From positions 124,001-188,000 of the forward strand of contig JAMYHL010000023.1 in the NCBI GenBank assembly GCA_025531455.1: a stretch of 64,000 nucleotides of DNA, given 5' to 3'. Numbering within the stretch: the first letter of the stretch is position 1; each line of letters opens with the position of its first letter. The DNA is from Apiotrichum sp. Y4204 (Eukaryota; Basidiomycota; Tremellomycetes; Trichosporonales; Trichosporonaceae). The notes beneath the pieces are model-generated. The model saw nothing but the letters and a program-made list of their open reading frames with translations. It made no database searches and was not told where the DNA came from. Made by a program: the position numbers and the translations under genes. Of this stretch, positions 34,766 to 46,000 are shown in pieces.

Positions 34766-36414
34766 ATGGACTCGGACTCGGACTTTGGCTCCCCCCTCCT
34801 CTCGGCGCACGACGGCGGGCTCTCCCTCGCTCTCTCGGGAACGTTTGCGACTTCCACTTCTGTCCAGCAGCCTGTTGCCCGGCCCCAGCAGATATTGGTA
34901 CAGCAGCAGCCGCAGGTCGTAATGCAGCAGCCGCAGGTGATGGTCCAGCAACAGCCGCAAGTCTTGGTTCAGCAGCAGCAGCCGCAGGGCGTACAGCTTC
35001 AAGGCGGGGTCCACCTCGGCGGACTCCAGCTCCAAGGCGGCGTACAGCTCCACTCGGGGCTCTCTAGCGCTCAGCAGCAGCAGGTACTCGTCCAGCAGCC
35101 GGTGCAGCTCGTGCAGCCGCACCTCCAGGTCGTCCAGCAGCCGCAGGTACAGCTCGTCCAGCCCATGGTCCAGCAACAACAGCAACAGCCTCACCAGCCA
35201 GTCGTCCAGCAAGGGCAGCAGCAGGTACACCAGCAGCCCGTCGTTCAGCAGTTTGCGCAACAGCCAGCAGGGCATGTGCAGCAGATACAACATGCGCAAA
35301 TCCACCACGTCCAGTCCCTCCCGCAAGTCCAGCAAGTCCAGACCCAGCCGCAAATGGCATTTCAGCCCGTCCAGCCCGTCCAGCATCCGCAAATCCAACA
35401 GCATCAGCAACAGCTCGAGCACCCCTCCCCTTCAATCTCGCCGCTGCCCTCTCCGCTCCCCCCGGCCGTGGCCGCGCCGCCCCTCGCCTCCCCCCAGCTC
35501 TCGCCCCAGCTCTCCCCCTCCCTCTCACCACTGGCGCAGCAGACGGGACACAGCGGGCTCAGTGGGCTTACGGCTGCCGAGTGCGAGCTCCAGCAGGCGC
35601 AGCAGGCGCAGGCACAGGCTCAGCTTGGGCAGAGCCCCATCCACAGTGTTCAGCAGTCGCCGCACCAGCTCCCGCACCAGACGAACGGGTACGCTCATGG
35701 CCAGGTTTTTGCTTCGTCCCTGCCCGTGACTGTGCAGCAGCCGATTCAGCAACAGCAGGTCCAGCAGCTTCAGCAAGTCCAGCAGGCCCAACAGGTGCAA
35801 TATGTCCAACATGCCCAGCAGCCAGTGCAGCAAATCCAGCAGCCGACTCAGCAGCCACTCCAGCAGGTTCAGCAGGGCCAGCCGGTACAGCTTCAGCACG
35901 TGCAGCAGCTTCAGACGGTTCAGCACGCACCGCAGGTCCAGCAACATGTCGTCCACGTGCAGCCGCAGCAGATCGTCCAGCAGCCCCAGCCACAAATGCA
36001 GCAAGTACAAGTACAGCCCGCCTCGATGCCGGTGGGGACGTACGCGCCAGGGATGGTCACGACGCAGCCGGGGCAGCAGGGCGGCATGGTCGTTGGCGTG
36101 GCGACTGTCGGCGGGCAGACTGTGCAGACTGTGCAGACTGTGCAGGGCGTGCAGGGCGTGCAGAAGGATCTCAAGGGCGTGGTCATCGGCGCGACAGCGA
36201 CGTTCTGCCCCCTCACGGGCGGCGAGCACAAGCCCGTCCAAGGCCCCGGCGCGCTGGGTATTGTGCTTTCCATCATCCTCTTCCCCATCGGACTCGTCGC
36301 GTAGGTGTCAATAAGCGATGACGACTGATGACTGACGGCAGACTCGCGTTTGATCAGAAGACACATTGCGAGCACTGCAAGTATGTCATCCAGGAGGGCT
36401 GGGGCAACTGCTGA
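34766..36414 (+). CDS. Gln-rich protein with BRI3-like C-terminal membrane module
   Basis: Exons 34766-36300 and 36342-36414 (41-nt intron) give 535 aa. After a short acidic head (MDSDSDFGSPLL) come roughly 430 residues dominated by Gln with Val, Pro and His in QQPQVQ-like repeats, encoded mostly by CAG. The C-terminus holds GVVIGATATFCPLTGG, a hydrophobic span ALGIVLSIILFPIGLVALAF and THCEHCKYVIQEGWGNC. That layout resembles the BRI3 (brain protein I3) family: a Cys motif, one hydrophobic helix ending in proline-containing ILFPIG, then CxxC. BRI3-like proteins sit in endolysosomal or other membranes. The Gln-rich part is unlike them and suggests condensate or prion-like behaviour. The fusion is real in frame and the splice site is unambiguous. 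Confidence 0.82.
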
Positions 36415-36779
36415 GCGTGGAGCGCTCGTAGACTGCTTGTCAGTGTCTGCAGGCTCGTCGCTCTGCATACAATGCCCTCCTCACCGCCTCCCCGTTCCCA
36501 CCGCAATCTCGAGCTACCGCCACTTGATCTCGGGTTCGTACTTCGCTAGGCGTATCCTTTCACCCTCGTAACCCCCTTCAACCCATTCCTCTTGTATATT
36601 TTAGCCGTAATGACATCCCCATTGACCCGGATCTGATCCTTTGACGAACACTGATGGACCGTGAGTTGTGCAGCCAGAGTAAGGGTCAGTCAAGCGCAGC
36701 CTGCCGCTTCATTTAGATTGCTCGCTGTCATTCAGTATCCGATCCCTATCCAAATTCACTACCCTAACATCCAACGCTC
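36415..36779. other. Short gap between convergent genes
   Basis: This 365-bp gap should hold both 3' UTRs. No element is recognised. Confidence 0.45.
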
Positions 36780-38060
36780 CTAGTCAGTCGCAAAGTTGAG
36801 CGCAGCCAGGAGAGTCGCGAGATTGCCCTCCTCCGTCATATTGTCGCGGTAAAAGTCGAGCATGACAGTCGCCCTCGGCCTCTTCCCCTCGACCGCGCGC
36901 TCGAGGAGCCACTTTGTCAAGCGCGCATTGACCCCGACATCCTGCTGCGCGGGGGCCGGGTTCCCGCCGCTCTTAAGCGCCGCAAAGAGATTCGCCCCGG
37001 CGCCAAGCAGGTCCGCGACGCCGCCGCCCGCGCCGGTCGCGACGGCCTTGGGCGTCGCGTCGGGGAACTTTGAGGCCGTCGCAAAGCTTAGCGTGAATGG
37101 TTGCCCGTCGCGCGCCTCGGTCGTCGGGTTCAGGTGGTCGATGAGCGCCTGCGCCTTATCTGCCACGGCACCAGCGCCGGGAATATCGTACCTTTCATCA
37201 GAACGAGTGAAAGAAGCTATTGAGCTCACCAGTCCTGGATGCGGAAGGGGACGCCATTACAGTCCCACTCGAAGCCCTCGCGCACTGAGTTGGGCCACGA
37301 GGAAGGCGCGATCCCGGCACCTTCGGAGTACGGGCATGCAAAGCGGGAGAAGAGAATCGCCTTGCCGCGCACGTCACCGAGGCGCGGGATGGCCCCCTCG
37401 AAGCGCCACAGCCCCGACGAGTGGATCAGGTCGTAGATCCGGTTGGTGAATTCCGGATGGTTGTCTTCTTCCTGCTTGATGCTCACGATGACGGTTTCGC
37501 GGGGGTGTTCACGCAAGAAACCCTCGATCCACTCGACTTGCTGCGCAAATGTTGAATTCTGCGGCTGCACGCCGTGGTACGCTGCGGGGTCAGTCCTTCT
37601 CTCTATAGTTACTCACTCTGCAGCTCGTTGTTGATGACCCGCAGACGGATATCCACAAAGCGGATGCCGTCGCGCAGCTGCTGCGCAAGATCGACAGTAT
37701 GGCACTCGGAGATGAAGCCTGGCGTCAGCGTCATCACATAGAGAACTCACCGCCGGTGAGGGAACACGACTCGTGCGAGCCCGCGAGCGTGACATCCGCG
37801 AGGCTGCGGTCGTCGGGCATCTGGCCCATAAAGTCCATGCCGGGCTTGCGGAGGAGCACGACCGCATCGTCGACGCGATACGCGAGCACGTCGCCGTGCC
37901 CCGAGTTCAGATGCTTCCACCCGCGGCGGCGCTCGGCGTCGTCGAACCCGTCAACCGTGAAACTCGCGTCGGCGCCATTGTACTTGTAATTCACGGCCTG
38001 GCCCTCGTCGACGGCCGGCGTGGCGATCTCGAAACCGTGGCCCACGACGCGGATCGACAT
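36780..38060 (-). CDS. PI-PLC X-domain-like phosphodiesterase
   Basis: Minus-strand exons 38060-37751, 37718-37617, 37581-37230, 37191-36780 give 391 aa; introns are 32, 35 and 38 nt. The N-terminal ~95 residues form an extra beta-rich domain. Then LADVTLAGSHESCSLTGG holds the first catalytic-type His, DGIRFVDIRLRV the acidic/Arg motif and TYHGVQPQ the second His, in the order of the PLC X domain. FLREHPRETVIVSIKQE is typical of bacterial-type PI-PLC and its fungal relatives. No EF hand, Y box or C2 domain is present, so it is not eukaryotic PLC-delta. Likely action: cleavage of PI or GPI-type lipids. No signal peptide is evident. A TATATAG-like word lies on the minus strand about 70 bp upstream. 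Confidence 0.9.
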
Positions 38061-38806
38061 TGTTATGCTACTGTGGGAGCGGGAGTTGGGAAGGGAAAGA
38101 GATGTGCATTACGGGGAGAAACTAGAGGCTCTATATGTACGCCAACTTGGCCAACTTCGCATTCAGCAATGACGGCATGACCCGTCACGTTCACGTCCGA
38201 TCACACTAGGATCCCAGGTATCTAGGTATTATTCCTGGCTGAATTGTGAATGCCGCTGCAACGGCGCCGCTGTGCCTCCGCCACGGCGTCACCCTTTGTG
38301 CTCGCGTGCGCGGCGGCGAGTTACCGTCTCGGGGAATATTAGGCTCGAGTGGTGTGACCTTGCGGGAACGGTGCGAGGGAATTGTCTTAATGTGCCGAGG
38401 TGAAGCGGGTATTGCAGGGAAGATATGTGGTACAGGGTATGTTTAGCTGCTCTCCGTGAACCTTCGGCTGACTCGGAGGTCCGGAAGCGACAGTGGACGT
38501 GCTCCATCTGCGGCCTACCTGGTGATCCCGCGACATCCGATAAGGGTGAGATTGAGGAGGTCACATGGGCGGGTCTCCAGTCTCCACTACAACTGTTTGA
38601 CAGCACCGCTTTCGGGGTCGAACAACTCTGAGAAGCATAATGGTCGGGACAAAGGACATCCAGAAGTCGAACATGCGAGACCTTGGACAGAATCACATCA
38701 TCATCACCTAGACGCACATTTCCTAGATTGACACAACAAACTTCAGAGCCATAACTGCTTCTTCTCATTCCACAAGAACCGCCTTCTCTCATTTCGCTTC
38801 CCCCGC
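38061..38806. other. Intergenic
   Basis: The promoter of the PI-PLC-like gene lies at the left end (CTATAT at about 38131). The downstream region of the small secreted protein lies at the right end. No other coding potential is supported. Confidence 0.45.
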
Positions 38807-39246
38807 TTACGAAACTGGGTTCAGCGCCCACTTCGTCCCCACACTCACTGCACCTGTGGCCGGGCGGGCAGCAGAAGTAGTCGCGGCCCGTGATGCCCGA
38901 GAAGCACGTCCAGTCGCGGGGACAGAACTTTTTGCCGTCCGCTGCGCGTCAATCAAAGAAACGAAAACAACCAGAAGATCAAGCAATCAAAACGTCTGAC
39001 ACGCGGCTTTCTCGACTTCTACTCTACTCGCTCCACTCGCTTCACTTCTCTCCACTCACGGCAACAGGTGCCCCATGGAGTGACGCAGGGCGGCTTCTTG
39101 CACAGCCAGCGGCAGGGGTTGATGTGCGGCGGGAAGATTGTCGAGTCGGCGGCGGCGACCTCAGGCGCGGCGTCGGGCTCCGCTTCGGGGGTGGGCGTGG
39201 CCGCGGCGGCGAGGAGGAACGTGAGGGCGAGAGTCTTGACGAGCAT
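38807..39246 (-). CDS. Small secreted cysteine-rich protein
   Basis: Minus-strand exons 39246-39060, 38941-38849 and 38814-38807 give 95 aa. A signal peptide is evident: MLVKTLALTFLLAAAATP, followed by an acidic Ala/Pro/Glu spacer. The mature part, after about residue 42, has ten cysteines in ~50 residues: NPCRWLCKKPPC, TCC, FC, WTC, FCC and RC. The last exon is only 8 nt (two bases, one codon and the stop), reached through a 34-nt GTGAGT..CTGAACCCAG intron. Without that splice the frame would run on as 160 unlikely residues. Likely role: secreted disulfide-stabilised protein, host- or niche-facing; function unknown. A TATATAAG lies about 45 bp upstream. Confidence 0.72.
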
Positions 39247-40118
39247 GATGCGAGATGGTGGGGAGACTGTGAGCGTCCTCTGGCAGCTTATATACCGTTG
39301 TCATCAGAGATCCTCTATTCATCTTCTACCATTCACCTCTCTACCATTCTACCATTCTACCACTGTCAAGCATTCATCCTCCGTCGCCGTGTGCACCGCC
39401 TCGGGGAGGTCACAAGACGGCGGAAGCAGTCGCGTAACCATGAATAGATGTCTTGGCGGCGTGTTCGCTAGATCTGCAGACCACGGAAAACGGTAAAGTG
39501 ACGGCAGTTGCAGCGGAGGCAGATGCCCGTGAGCTGAGCCGAATAGTGAGATCTATGATATCTACTAGTGAGCTAGTGGAAGGCCAGGCGAGGCTTGTGG
39601 AATCTGAGCAGCAAACGTCATGCCGTCGGAAACTTCGAAGCTCTACGGTCGGAAGCCCGGAAGCTCGGAAGAGTGAGACGATACCACACCTTATACCCTC
39701 TGGGCAAGTCACGAGCTCACGAGCTCGATCGTGCCCGTCGGTGTCTGCCCGTCGGGTCTCGGCCACCGACGTTTGACGAATGCGGAATGCGTCAGCGTGC
39801 GACTGCGACGCGCCGGATCCGGCTGCCTGGTCGTGCGAGTAGGTGGAGCAATGCAAAGAGTTGGAGGAAGGTACTGTTCAGTGTCGTGGGCGTGGGAATG
39901 CCACTTGCACGTGTCCGCGTCAGAGTTTGGGGTAAGTAACTACTTGGCCGTCGTGCCGCCCGGTCAGTGACGAACGGATGAGCAGCGAGGTAGTAGTTGC
40001 GATACCCCCTCAAGTAGTCACGGTATTTCACGACAGTCAATCAAGCGTCGTCGTAAGAATGTCACACGTTTGTCATCTGATGCCTTACTGTACAACCCGT
40101 CTAGTGACGACCGCCACA
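39247..40118. other. Intergenic
   Basis: Contains the TATA element of the secreted protein and, near 39313-39360, a run of repeated ACCATTCTACC words. No gene is seen. Confidence 0.45.
39288..39296 (-). promoter_or_regulatory. TATA box
   Basis: TATATAAG on the minus strand, about 42-50 bp upstream of the ATG of the small secreted protein. Suggests a short leader and inducible-type promoter; motif match only. Confidence 0.5.
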
Positions 40119-40833
40119 TCACTCCTCGCCCAGAATCGCGATCAGCGCGTCGGCGACATGCCCGCCCATCCAGTCATACCCCTCCGGCGTGAGGTGCAGC
40201 CCGTCGTCCCAGTATCTCTCCCGCTCGGATGGCGAGAGAGAGTGGTACGGAATGTGCGACTTAAGATCGAATGCGTAGCTGGGATAAGCGGGTTGAACGA
40301 CGCGTGCTTGGCACCCACAACCTGTCCGCCGTATAATCCATAATCTTCGCGTTCAGCTCGTCCCGCGTCGCGTCCAGACGGCCCGAAACGGCATGACACT
40401 CCGGAACCGTCAAGGCGAGCACTTTTCCGCCCGCCGCCAGCGCCGCGCCCCACGTATCCCGCAGCGCGGCGAACGTCTCCTCGGCGCCACGCCCATACCC
40501 GAGATCACTGGCGTCAGAATAGCAGGCAGAGAAAACCGCACTTTGTCCCGCCGAGCACGACCGTCCAGTCCCATTTCCCCGCTGCCATCAGTCTCAATAA
40601 CTACCCTTGCTATACCCTCGGGACTCACCCGCACACACTCGCATGCGTTGCAGGAACTCGCCGCCACTCGCGAGCTGGCCCGGCACGCCGTCGGCGACGA
40701 CCTCTGCCTCGAGAGGAAACGCGGTCGCCAGCCGTTTCTCCAGCACTAGGGAGTACGGGTGGTACACTGTTCCCCAGCGCGAGTACCCCGCTGAGAGGGA
40801 GTCGCCGAAGCACAGGATGCGGAGCTTGCGCAT
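40119..40833 (-). CDS. SGNH/GDSL-family esterase
   Basis: Minus-strand exons 40833-40629, 40581-40542, 40507-40322, 40278-40119 give 196 aa; introns are 47, 34 and 43 nt. Block I is ILCFGDSLSAGY at residue ~6, with the nucleophile Ser in GDSL. The block II Gly is in VADGVPGQL, block III is LGGTNDLGYG, and block V is DDGLHLTPEGYDWMG with the Asp/His pair. This is the compact intracellular SGNH hydrolase type, with no signal peptide. Substrate is an ester or thioester; not specified by sequence. The third intron uses a less usual GTTGTG donor but is needed to join DYTADS to YAFDLKSHIPYHSL. Confidence 0.9.
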
Positions 40834-41097
40834 CGTGGATAGAGGGGTGTGCAGAGTGGATGCAATAGGTGAAGCTCTGCTCTCCGGAACGCGGCTGGGC
40901 CTGAGACGCGTCTCGCGGTGACGCAATGGAGGGTGGCAAAAAGCAATGCTATTTACACGTCATTAGAGGTCTCTCGTTCTGAGATTCCCAGTCCAGCTCT
41001 GCAGCTCGTTCAGTAACGGAAAAGTAACAGCTCGAATTCAGCATCTCAACCTAGCTCTCCGGCATCTCCCCAGACTCGCATCTCGCACGCGTTCACG

Positions 41098-41682
41098 ATG
41101 AGCAAAAAGGCCGACGGCAAGCGCAAGACCGCGACGAACCGGCACCTGACGCAGATGGACCCGGACGCCATCTACTTTACGCACGCGCGCGTGCGCCCCG
41201 TGTTCACGGGGTGCAACAAGCGGATCGCAGACACGCTCGCCGAGGTCGTCGCGGGCACGACGCGCGTAGAGGATATTCCGTACATTACCGTGATTGAGAA
41301 CTACGAGGCGGTGCCGGAAGAAGCGGCTGGTACTGCGAATGGAAAAGGGAAGGGGAAGGGCGGGGGAGGAAAGAAGAAGGGCAAGCGGCGCGGCGACTCG
41401 GACGACGAGGATGATGCGCCGGCGCCCACAACCGGCGAAACCCGCCCATTCTACTTTTCGCTCAATAACCGCCGCCTGTACTTGTTCAAGACGCTTAAGG
41501 CGCAGGGCGTCATCGATACCATCCCCGTGCAGGTCAAGCCTGCGCTCGAGCGCGAGAGGGTGAAGTATACTAGGGATAGGTGCGTGCTCCGTGCCAAGCT
41601 TATGGGCGCGGGGCAGCGGCCCGTTGGCGAAGAGGGCGGGGACGGGGAAGGAGATGAAGAGGAGGACGAGGAGGAGGACTGA
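41098..41682 (+). CDS. Conserved-looking unknown protein, acidic tail
   Basis: A single uninterrupted frame of 194 aa. An N-terminal half with IYFTHARVRPVFTGCNKRI and TTRVEDIPYITVIENY is separated by a Gly/Lys-rich linker (GKGKGGGGKKKGKRR) from RPFYFSLNNRRLYLFKTLKA and VPVQVKPALERERVKYTRDR-like sequence. The C-terminus is a run of Glu/Asp. The pattern of a short ordered domain split by a flexible loop, with SLNNRRLYLFK as its clearest motif, looks like a widespread fungal protein of unknown function. I cannot name it. The 5' pyrimidine-rich leader and clean ATG support the start. It diverges from the SGNH esterase gene with 264 bp between start codons. Confidence 0.8.
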   Translation: MSKKADGKRKTATNRHLTQMDPDAIYFTHARVRPVFTGCNKRIADTLAEVVAGTTRVEDIPYITVIENYEAVPEEAAGTANGKGKGKGGGGKKKGKRRGDSDDEDDAPAPTTGETRPFYFSLNNRRLYLFKTLKAQGVIDTIPVQVKPALERERVKYTRDRCVLRAKLMGAGQRPVGEEGGDGEGDEEEDEEED

Positions 41683-42262
41683 GTGATGTCGGTGAGTAGT
41701 GAGATTGGAGTGTGGCGCTGATACAACCAGAGACTTTGTTTTACCTCCCGCAGTTACGTTGGGACCATCATGTGGAACGATACGCTGCCAACTCGCGCAA
41801 TGTTCTACAGCTCACTCGACCGACAAAGCGCTGGGTACGCGACGATGGTGATGGAGGTCGACAGAATGGCGACGGCGACAGCAGCTACCTCCAAGGAACA
41901 TCTGCCCTTCGCACTATGTTGACGTTGACGCATCAAGTCGAGCGCTCAAGTCTTAACCGGAGGTCGCGACGGATGGCTACCGCTTAATTGCGAGCTTCTC
42001 AAGATCTCCCGCACATATCCTGCACGGACTGTGCTCCGCCGGTCCTCCGCCTTTCCGTGAACATCGGCAGAGTGCCACTCATGTGCGCCCTATTCTTCTC
42101 CCGACGCCTATCCCCACGGTCTCCGTTGACGTTCCCGGCGTCGAGTCAGCCAACCCCTGGTCACAGTCTCATATCTTCATATAGTCATCATCAATCATTG
42201 AACTTTCTACAACAGCGTTTCGGGCAGCTGCCTTGCAGCTCAAACCCGACAGTCGAGTACAC
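41683..42262. other. Intergenic between convergent genes
   Basis: This 580-bp gap holds two 3' regions; nothing else is recognised. Confidence 0.45.
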
Positions 42263-43090
42263 TTAAGGGGCCTCGTTGGCTGGAAGTCAGTTTCTCTCCA
42301 GCTAGTTTGATTCCCATCATTTCCCAGCTGGCGCTGCAAACACTAGACTCACGGTCAAGGATACCCTTCTTGACGAGCTCCTCAGGAGGAGGGCGGGCCG
42401 CAATCTCCTTCTCGAGGCGATCCTGACGTCAGTGGGAGGGTCAAAGGAGGGCGTAGGGTGGAAACAGGTCGACAACGGGCCTGCATGTGCGCAGCTGTGC
42501 GGCAATCTTCAAGATGATGCAGTACCAGCGACGGGCCGGTCGGGGATAAGATTATGCGGGCCGAAAGCGTTGCACAACAGACAGCGATCCAGCGCGCATC
42601 AGGCGACCGTGGTGGGTCGCTCGCGTCCCAATGGACGTACCTCGAGCATGCTCTTCTCGAGCTCCTTCTTTTTGCCGGCGAGGGCGTCGTTGGGGGCGCC
42701 TGGTGTGAGCATAAACTGAATGCAAAGGAAGGCAAATCCTGTGGGAATGGGAAAGGCAAGGATGGAAGGCAGACAATTGTTCCGGTCATAGAGAGCATCA
42801 CGGTCCCCATCCCATACTGCCCTGCTCCATAGCACTCGAACCCTCTTCCCCGCTTCATGGCAATTGGATGCTCCCAACATCGACCCCTCCTTCTCGGCAC
42901 CATCACCCCACCACAACTCACCCTTGAGGATGCCCTTCTCCTGCAGCTCAGAGGCAACAGGGCGGTGGTTGAGCAGGTCGGTGAGACGGTGGCGGTCGAC
43001 GGGGCTCTGGGGAGAGAGATCGTGCGCGAGGTCCACACCAGAGTCCTCCTGGGCGGGGGCGGGGATGTTGACGGGGGCAGGAGCGGACAT
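42263..43090 (-). CDS. Mini RPEL-repeat protein
   Basis: Minus-strand exons 43090-42922, 42699-42641, 42422-42353, 42279-42263 give 104 aa; introns are 222, 218 and 73 nt. There are two RPEL motifs: RPVASELQEKGILK near residue 43 and RPPPEELVKKGILD near residue 86, joined by a helical linker KKKELEKSMLE. RPEL motifs bind G-actin in MRTF and Phactr proteins. Here they make up nearly the whole protein, with no phosphatase-binding or DNA-binding part. The last exon has 17 nt and encodes the tail PNEAP. The two long introns contrast with the 32-38 nt introns nearby. The actin link is inferred from the motif alone. Confidence 0.8.
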
Positions 43091-46000
43091 TGTGGGTTGT
43101 TGATGTAGGACTAGAGTCAGAGCCGGAGAGGAGAGGGACATACGTTGTGGATGGAGAGAAGACGTGTGAGGTATGTGTCCAGAAATGAGAGATGGAGAGA
43201 AGAGAAGAGTAGAGAGGATGGGAAGCGATGAGAGAGCGGAAAGAAAGGCGATGGGATGGGATGACCGAGTAAGTATCCGGCGACGACGACAATACCGCAC
43301 ACGCGCACACTGTCGCTCACTGCTCACGAGGATGGGTCACCCGTTCCATCCAGATCCCAACTATTTGGTATGGTATGGTGAACCAGCCAGGCGACCAGAC
43401 GAAGCCAGACCATGTGACGTCACACTGTTTGTGCGGCCCGCCTCCAACCAGCTGCGCACATGGGTTGGACCTTGAGGATCCAAGCTTCCAAGCTGCTTCC
43501 AAGCGGCATCCAAGCTTCCAAGGACCACAGACTCTGCCAAGTTTGCATCCTGGGGGAGGTGCGCTCCGGTTGAGGTCATCGTCCATCGTGGGGTTGTCAC
43601 CGATGGCGGAGCTCCGCTCTCAAACTCTTTGCTTTTCTTTGGTTGTTTGTACATTCCGACTGCCAGGTTCAATCGCGATGTCGGCAGACTCGACTTGACT
43701 GGACTGTTGGTTGCCGGCGACAGTCGGTGGCGGGGGAAAGCCGTGAATGATCAGCAGAGCAGCTGGTCCTACTGACCGCAAAGCGCGTCGCTGCGATACC
43801 CGCCCTGCCCATCCCCTTTGGGATAATTTCTGAGGGTATCTTGGTCCGAGACTGGGTGGCGACGATCAGCAAATGACGGGGTTGGCCGCAAGCGCCGCAG
43901 CCCGACGACTGCCGGCCGAGCGGCCGAGGCCGCTAACGGACTAGGTCAGGCAGCGAGTGCTGTTAGCGGATCAGCGGCCTCTAGTTCACCAGATCTGCGC
44001 GGACTGTTATTTGTATTTTCACTGTATGGCATGGTTCTAATAAGGGCGTTCCCTGTAGTTATCCGGTCTCCTCGGTGTTCCTTTGGCAATTACATACCAA
44101 AATGACGTGTTATCATCAAGACAATTTTTACATCCTGGTATGCCTTTTGTGTCGCCCAGGTTCGACCGGCCCCCCGGCACCATAGTTCTATGGTACTACG
44201 ACTCCGCCCCGGCACTCGCCGCCGTTCGCACTTCCTAAGTGTGTGCTATCGCCGCTCTGCAGTCCATCCAGCTCTGATATCACTTGTGGGTCATTCTCAC
44301 AGCATGCAATCGTTTAATCGCGTTTTGGTTGCCCTAGGTCCCGTCGATCGCCGAGGAGATACCAGACAACAAAGCAAAGAGGCTGGAGGCCGGCTTTCCG
44401 ATGCCCTCGGAGTCCTCGAGTCTTTCTGCGGCTCTGCTCTGATCCCTTGTCATGGATCATGGATAGCGGCCAGTGGCCGATGAGGAATGACGACCATGAC
44501 AGCGGATTGGGGTGAACACTTTCCTTGTGGCTCCAGTGATCCTGTGATGTGATGCTGTGGAGGAGAGCAAGGAGAGTGACCTAGAGACCTCTTGAAGTGC
44601 TCCGTACTGCATGCACAGACCGCTTTTACTCTCGGCGAGCCAGAGACACAGAGCCACGGAGCCATACTGTGTACTGTGTGCCACAAAGGGTAGAGTGAAT
44701 AGGCAGCCAGTCACAATTCCTCTTCGTCGCGCCTCCCAATGAGCTAGTGCGAAAAGGTGCCGGGAGCGGGTCGGCGGTGGTCGGGCGGTCGGCGGGCACC
44801 TCCGCCCTGATACCGCGCGATATCACTGGTGCGCATATCAAACTCTCTTCCCGGGGCAGTAGCAAGACGCGGTCAGCTGACAATATTGGTGCGAATAGAG
44901 TTTGGTGTTCTGGTCTCTGGCTCGCCCAACAGGCTCAGCACGCAGTACTACCACTCCCAAGACACTGGCAGCTGCCGCTGTACAGTTCCGACAGTGCTGT
45001 AAATGTGCGCGGGGCCACAATGCTTGACGACGAACTGGAGTGGTACCATGCCGGCATTGTCCCTCGGAGCGTCCTGCACTCTACACTCTAGTACACTCTG
45101 CACCCAGCACGACAGGTGGATCGAGGGGGAAGTCCACCGGGAGCAGGATCTGGCAGCTCCAGCTCCATCCCGCTGCTCCAACGCTGGAACAAAAGAAAAA
45201 CAATCCAGAAGAGCAGTACCGCCCGAGCCGCCGATGAACCAATGAGCCAAAGGAGGCGCCACCATGCCACACACCGCCGACACACGTGCAGACTGGCGGC
45301 GGCGCCGCGGCGTGAGCATCATATGATGCGCTCTTGATCTGGTGCCCCAGTTCCTTACAACTTTCGTAGTGAGCAGCGTCTCGGTGTACCAACAAGGACT
45401 GAAGTCATCTAAGGCTGTCGCTCCGAGTCACTGAGCAGTCACTTGTTTAGAAGCAGTTTCGGTGCCCGCCGCCGGCAAGTGGTTGGCTGGAAGTGGGAGC
45501 AAGCCTCGGTGCACGACGGGCGCCGATCCCGAGCGCGCGATCCCGACTCCGGTCCTGCTGATTCCATTCTTCCGAGCAGCAAATGAACGCCCGCCAACGG
45601 GGTGGGTTCACGCCGCGCCGCGGTCAGCTGATAGCGCTGATGGCGATGCCGCGGACCGCAGAGCTTGGGAGCAAATCCGGGGCCCATGGGACACTTCCGA
45701 TCTCAATCTCGGTTTCGTCCCATCCATACTGACTGCTTTGTTTCGCAGCGGGCCGCGAGCACGCGGCGCGCGCAGCGCCTCTGACATAACGTGAACGTGG
45801 ACTGACGTCGAAGTGTATCCAGTGCACATGCACATCCACACATGATGTTGTGGAGGCCAGCGGGCCCCCGTGCCTTGAAAGTGGACACATTGCACGCATT
45901 CTGTCATTGGTGCGGTGTCTGAATCAAGATGGTTTCACAGCCTCTTTGTGACGAGTGACGATGGGAGGCTGAGTCTCGAGGCTGGAGACTCCGTCTTCAC

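Noticed and set aside
34613..35531. Long Leu-rich and Ala-rich antisense open frames opposite the Gln-rich gene
   Set aside because: They are the complement of CAG-repeat coding sequence; composition explains the openness, and no start context or motif supports them.
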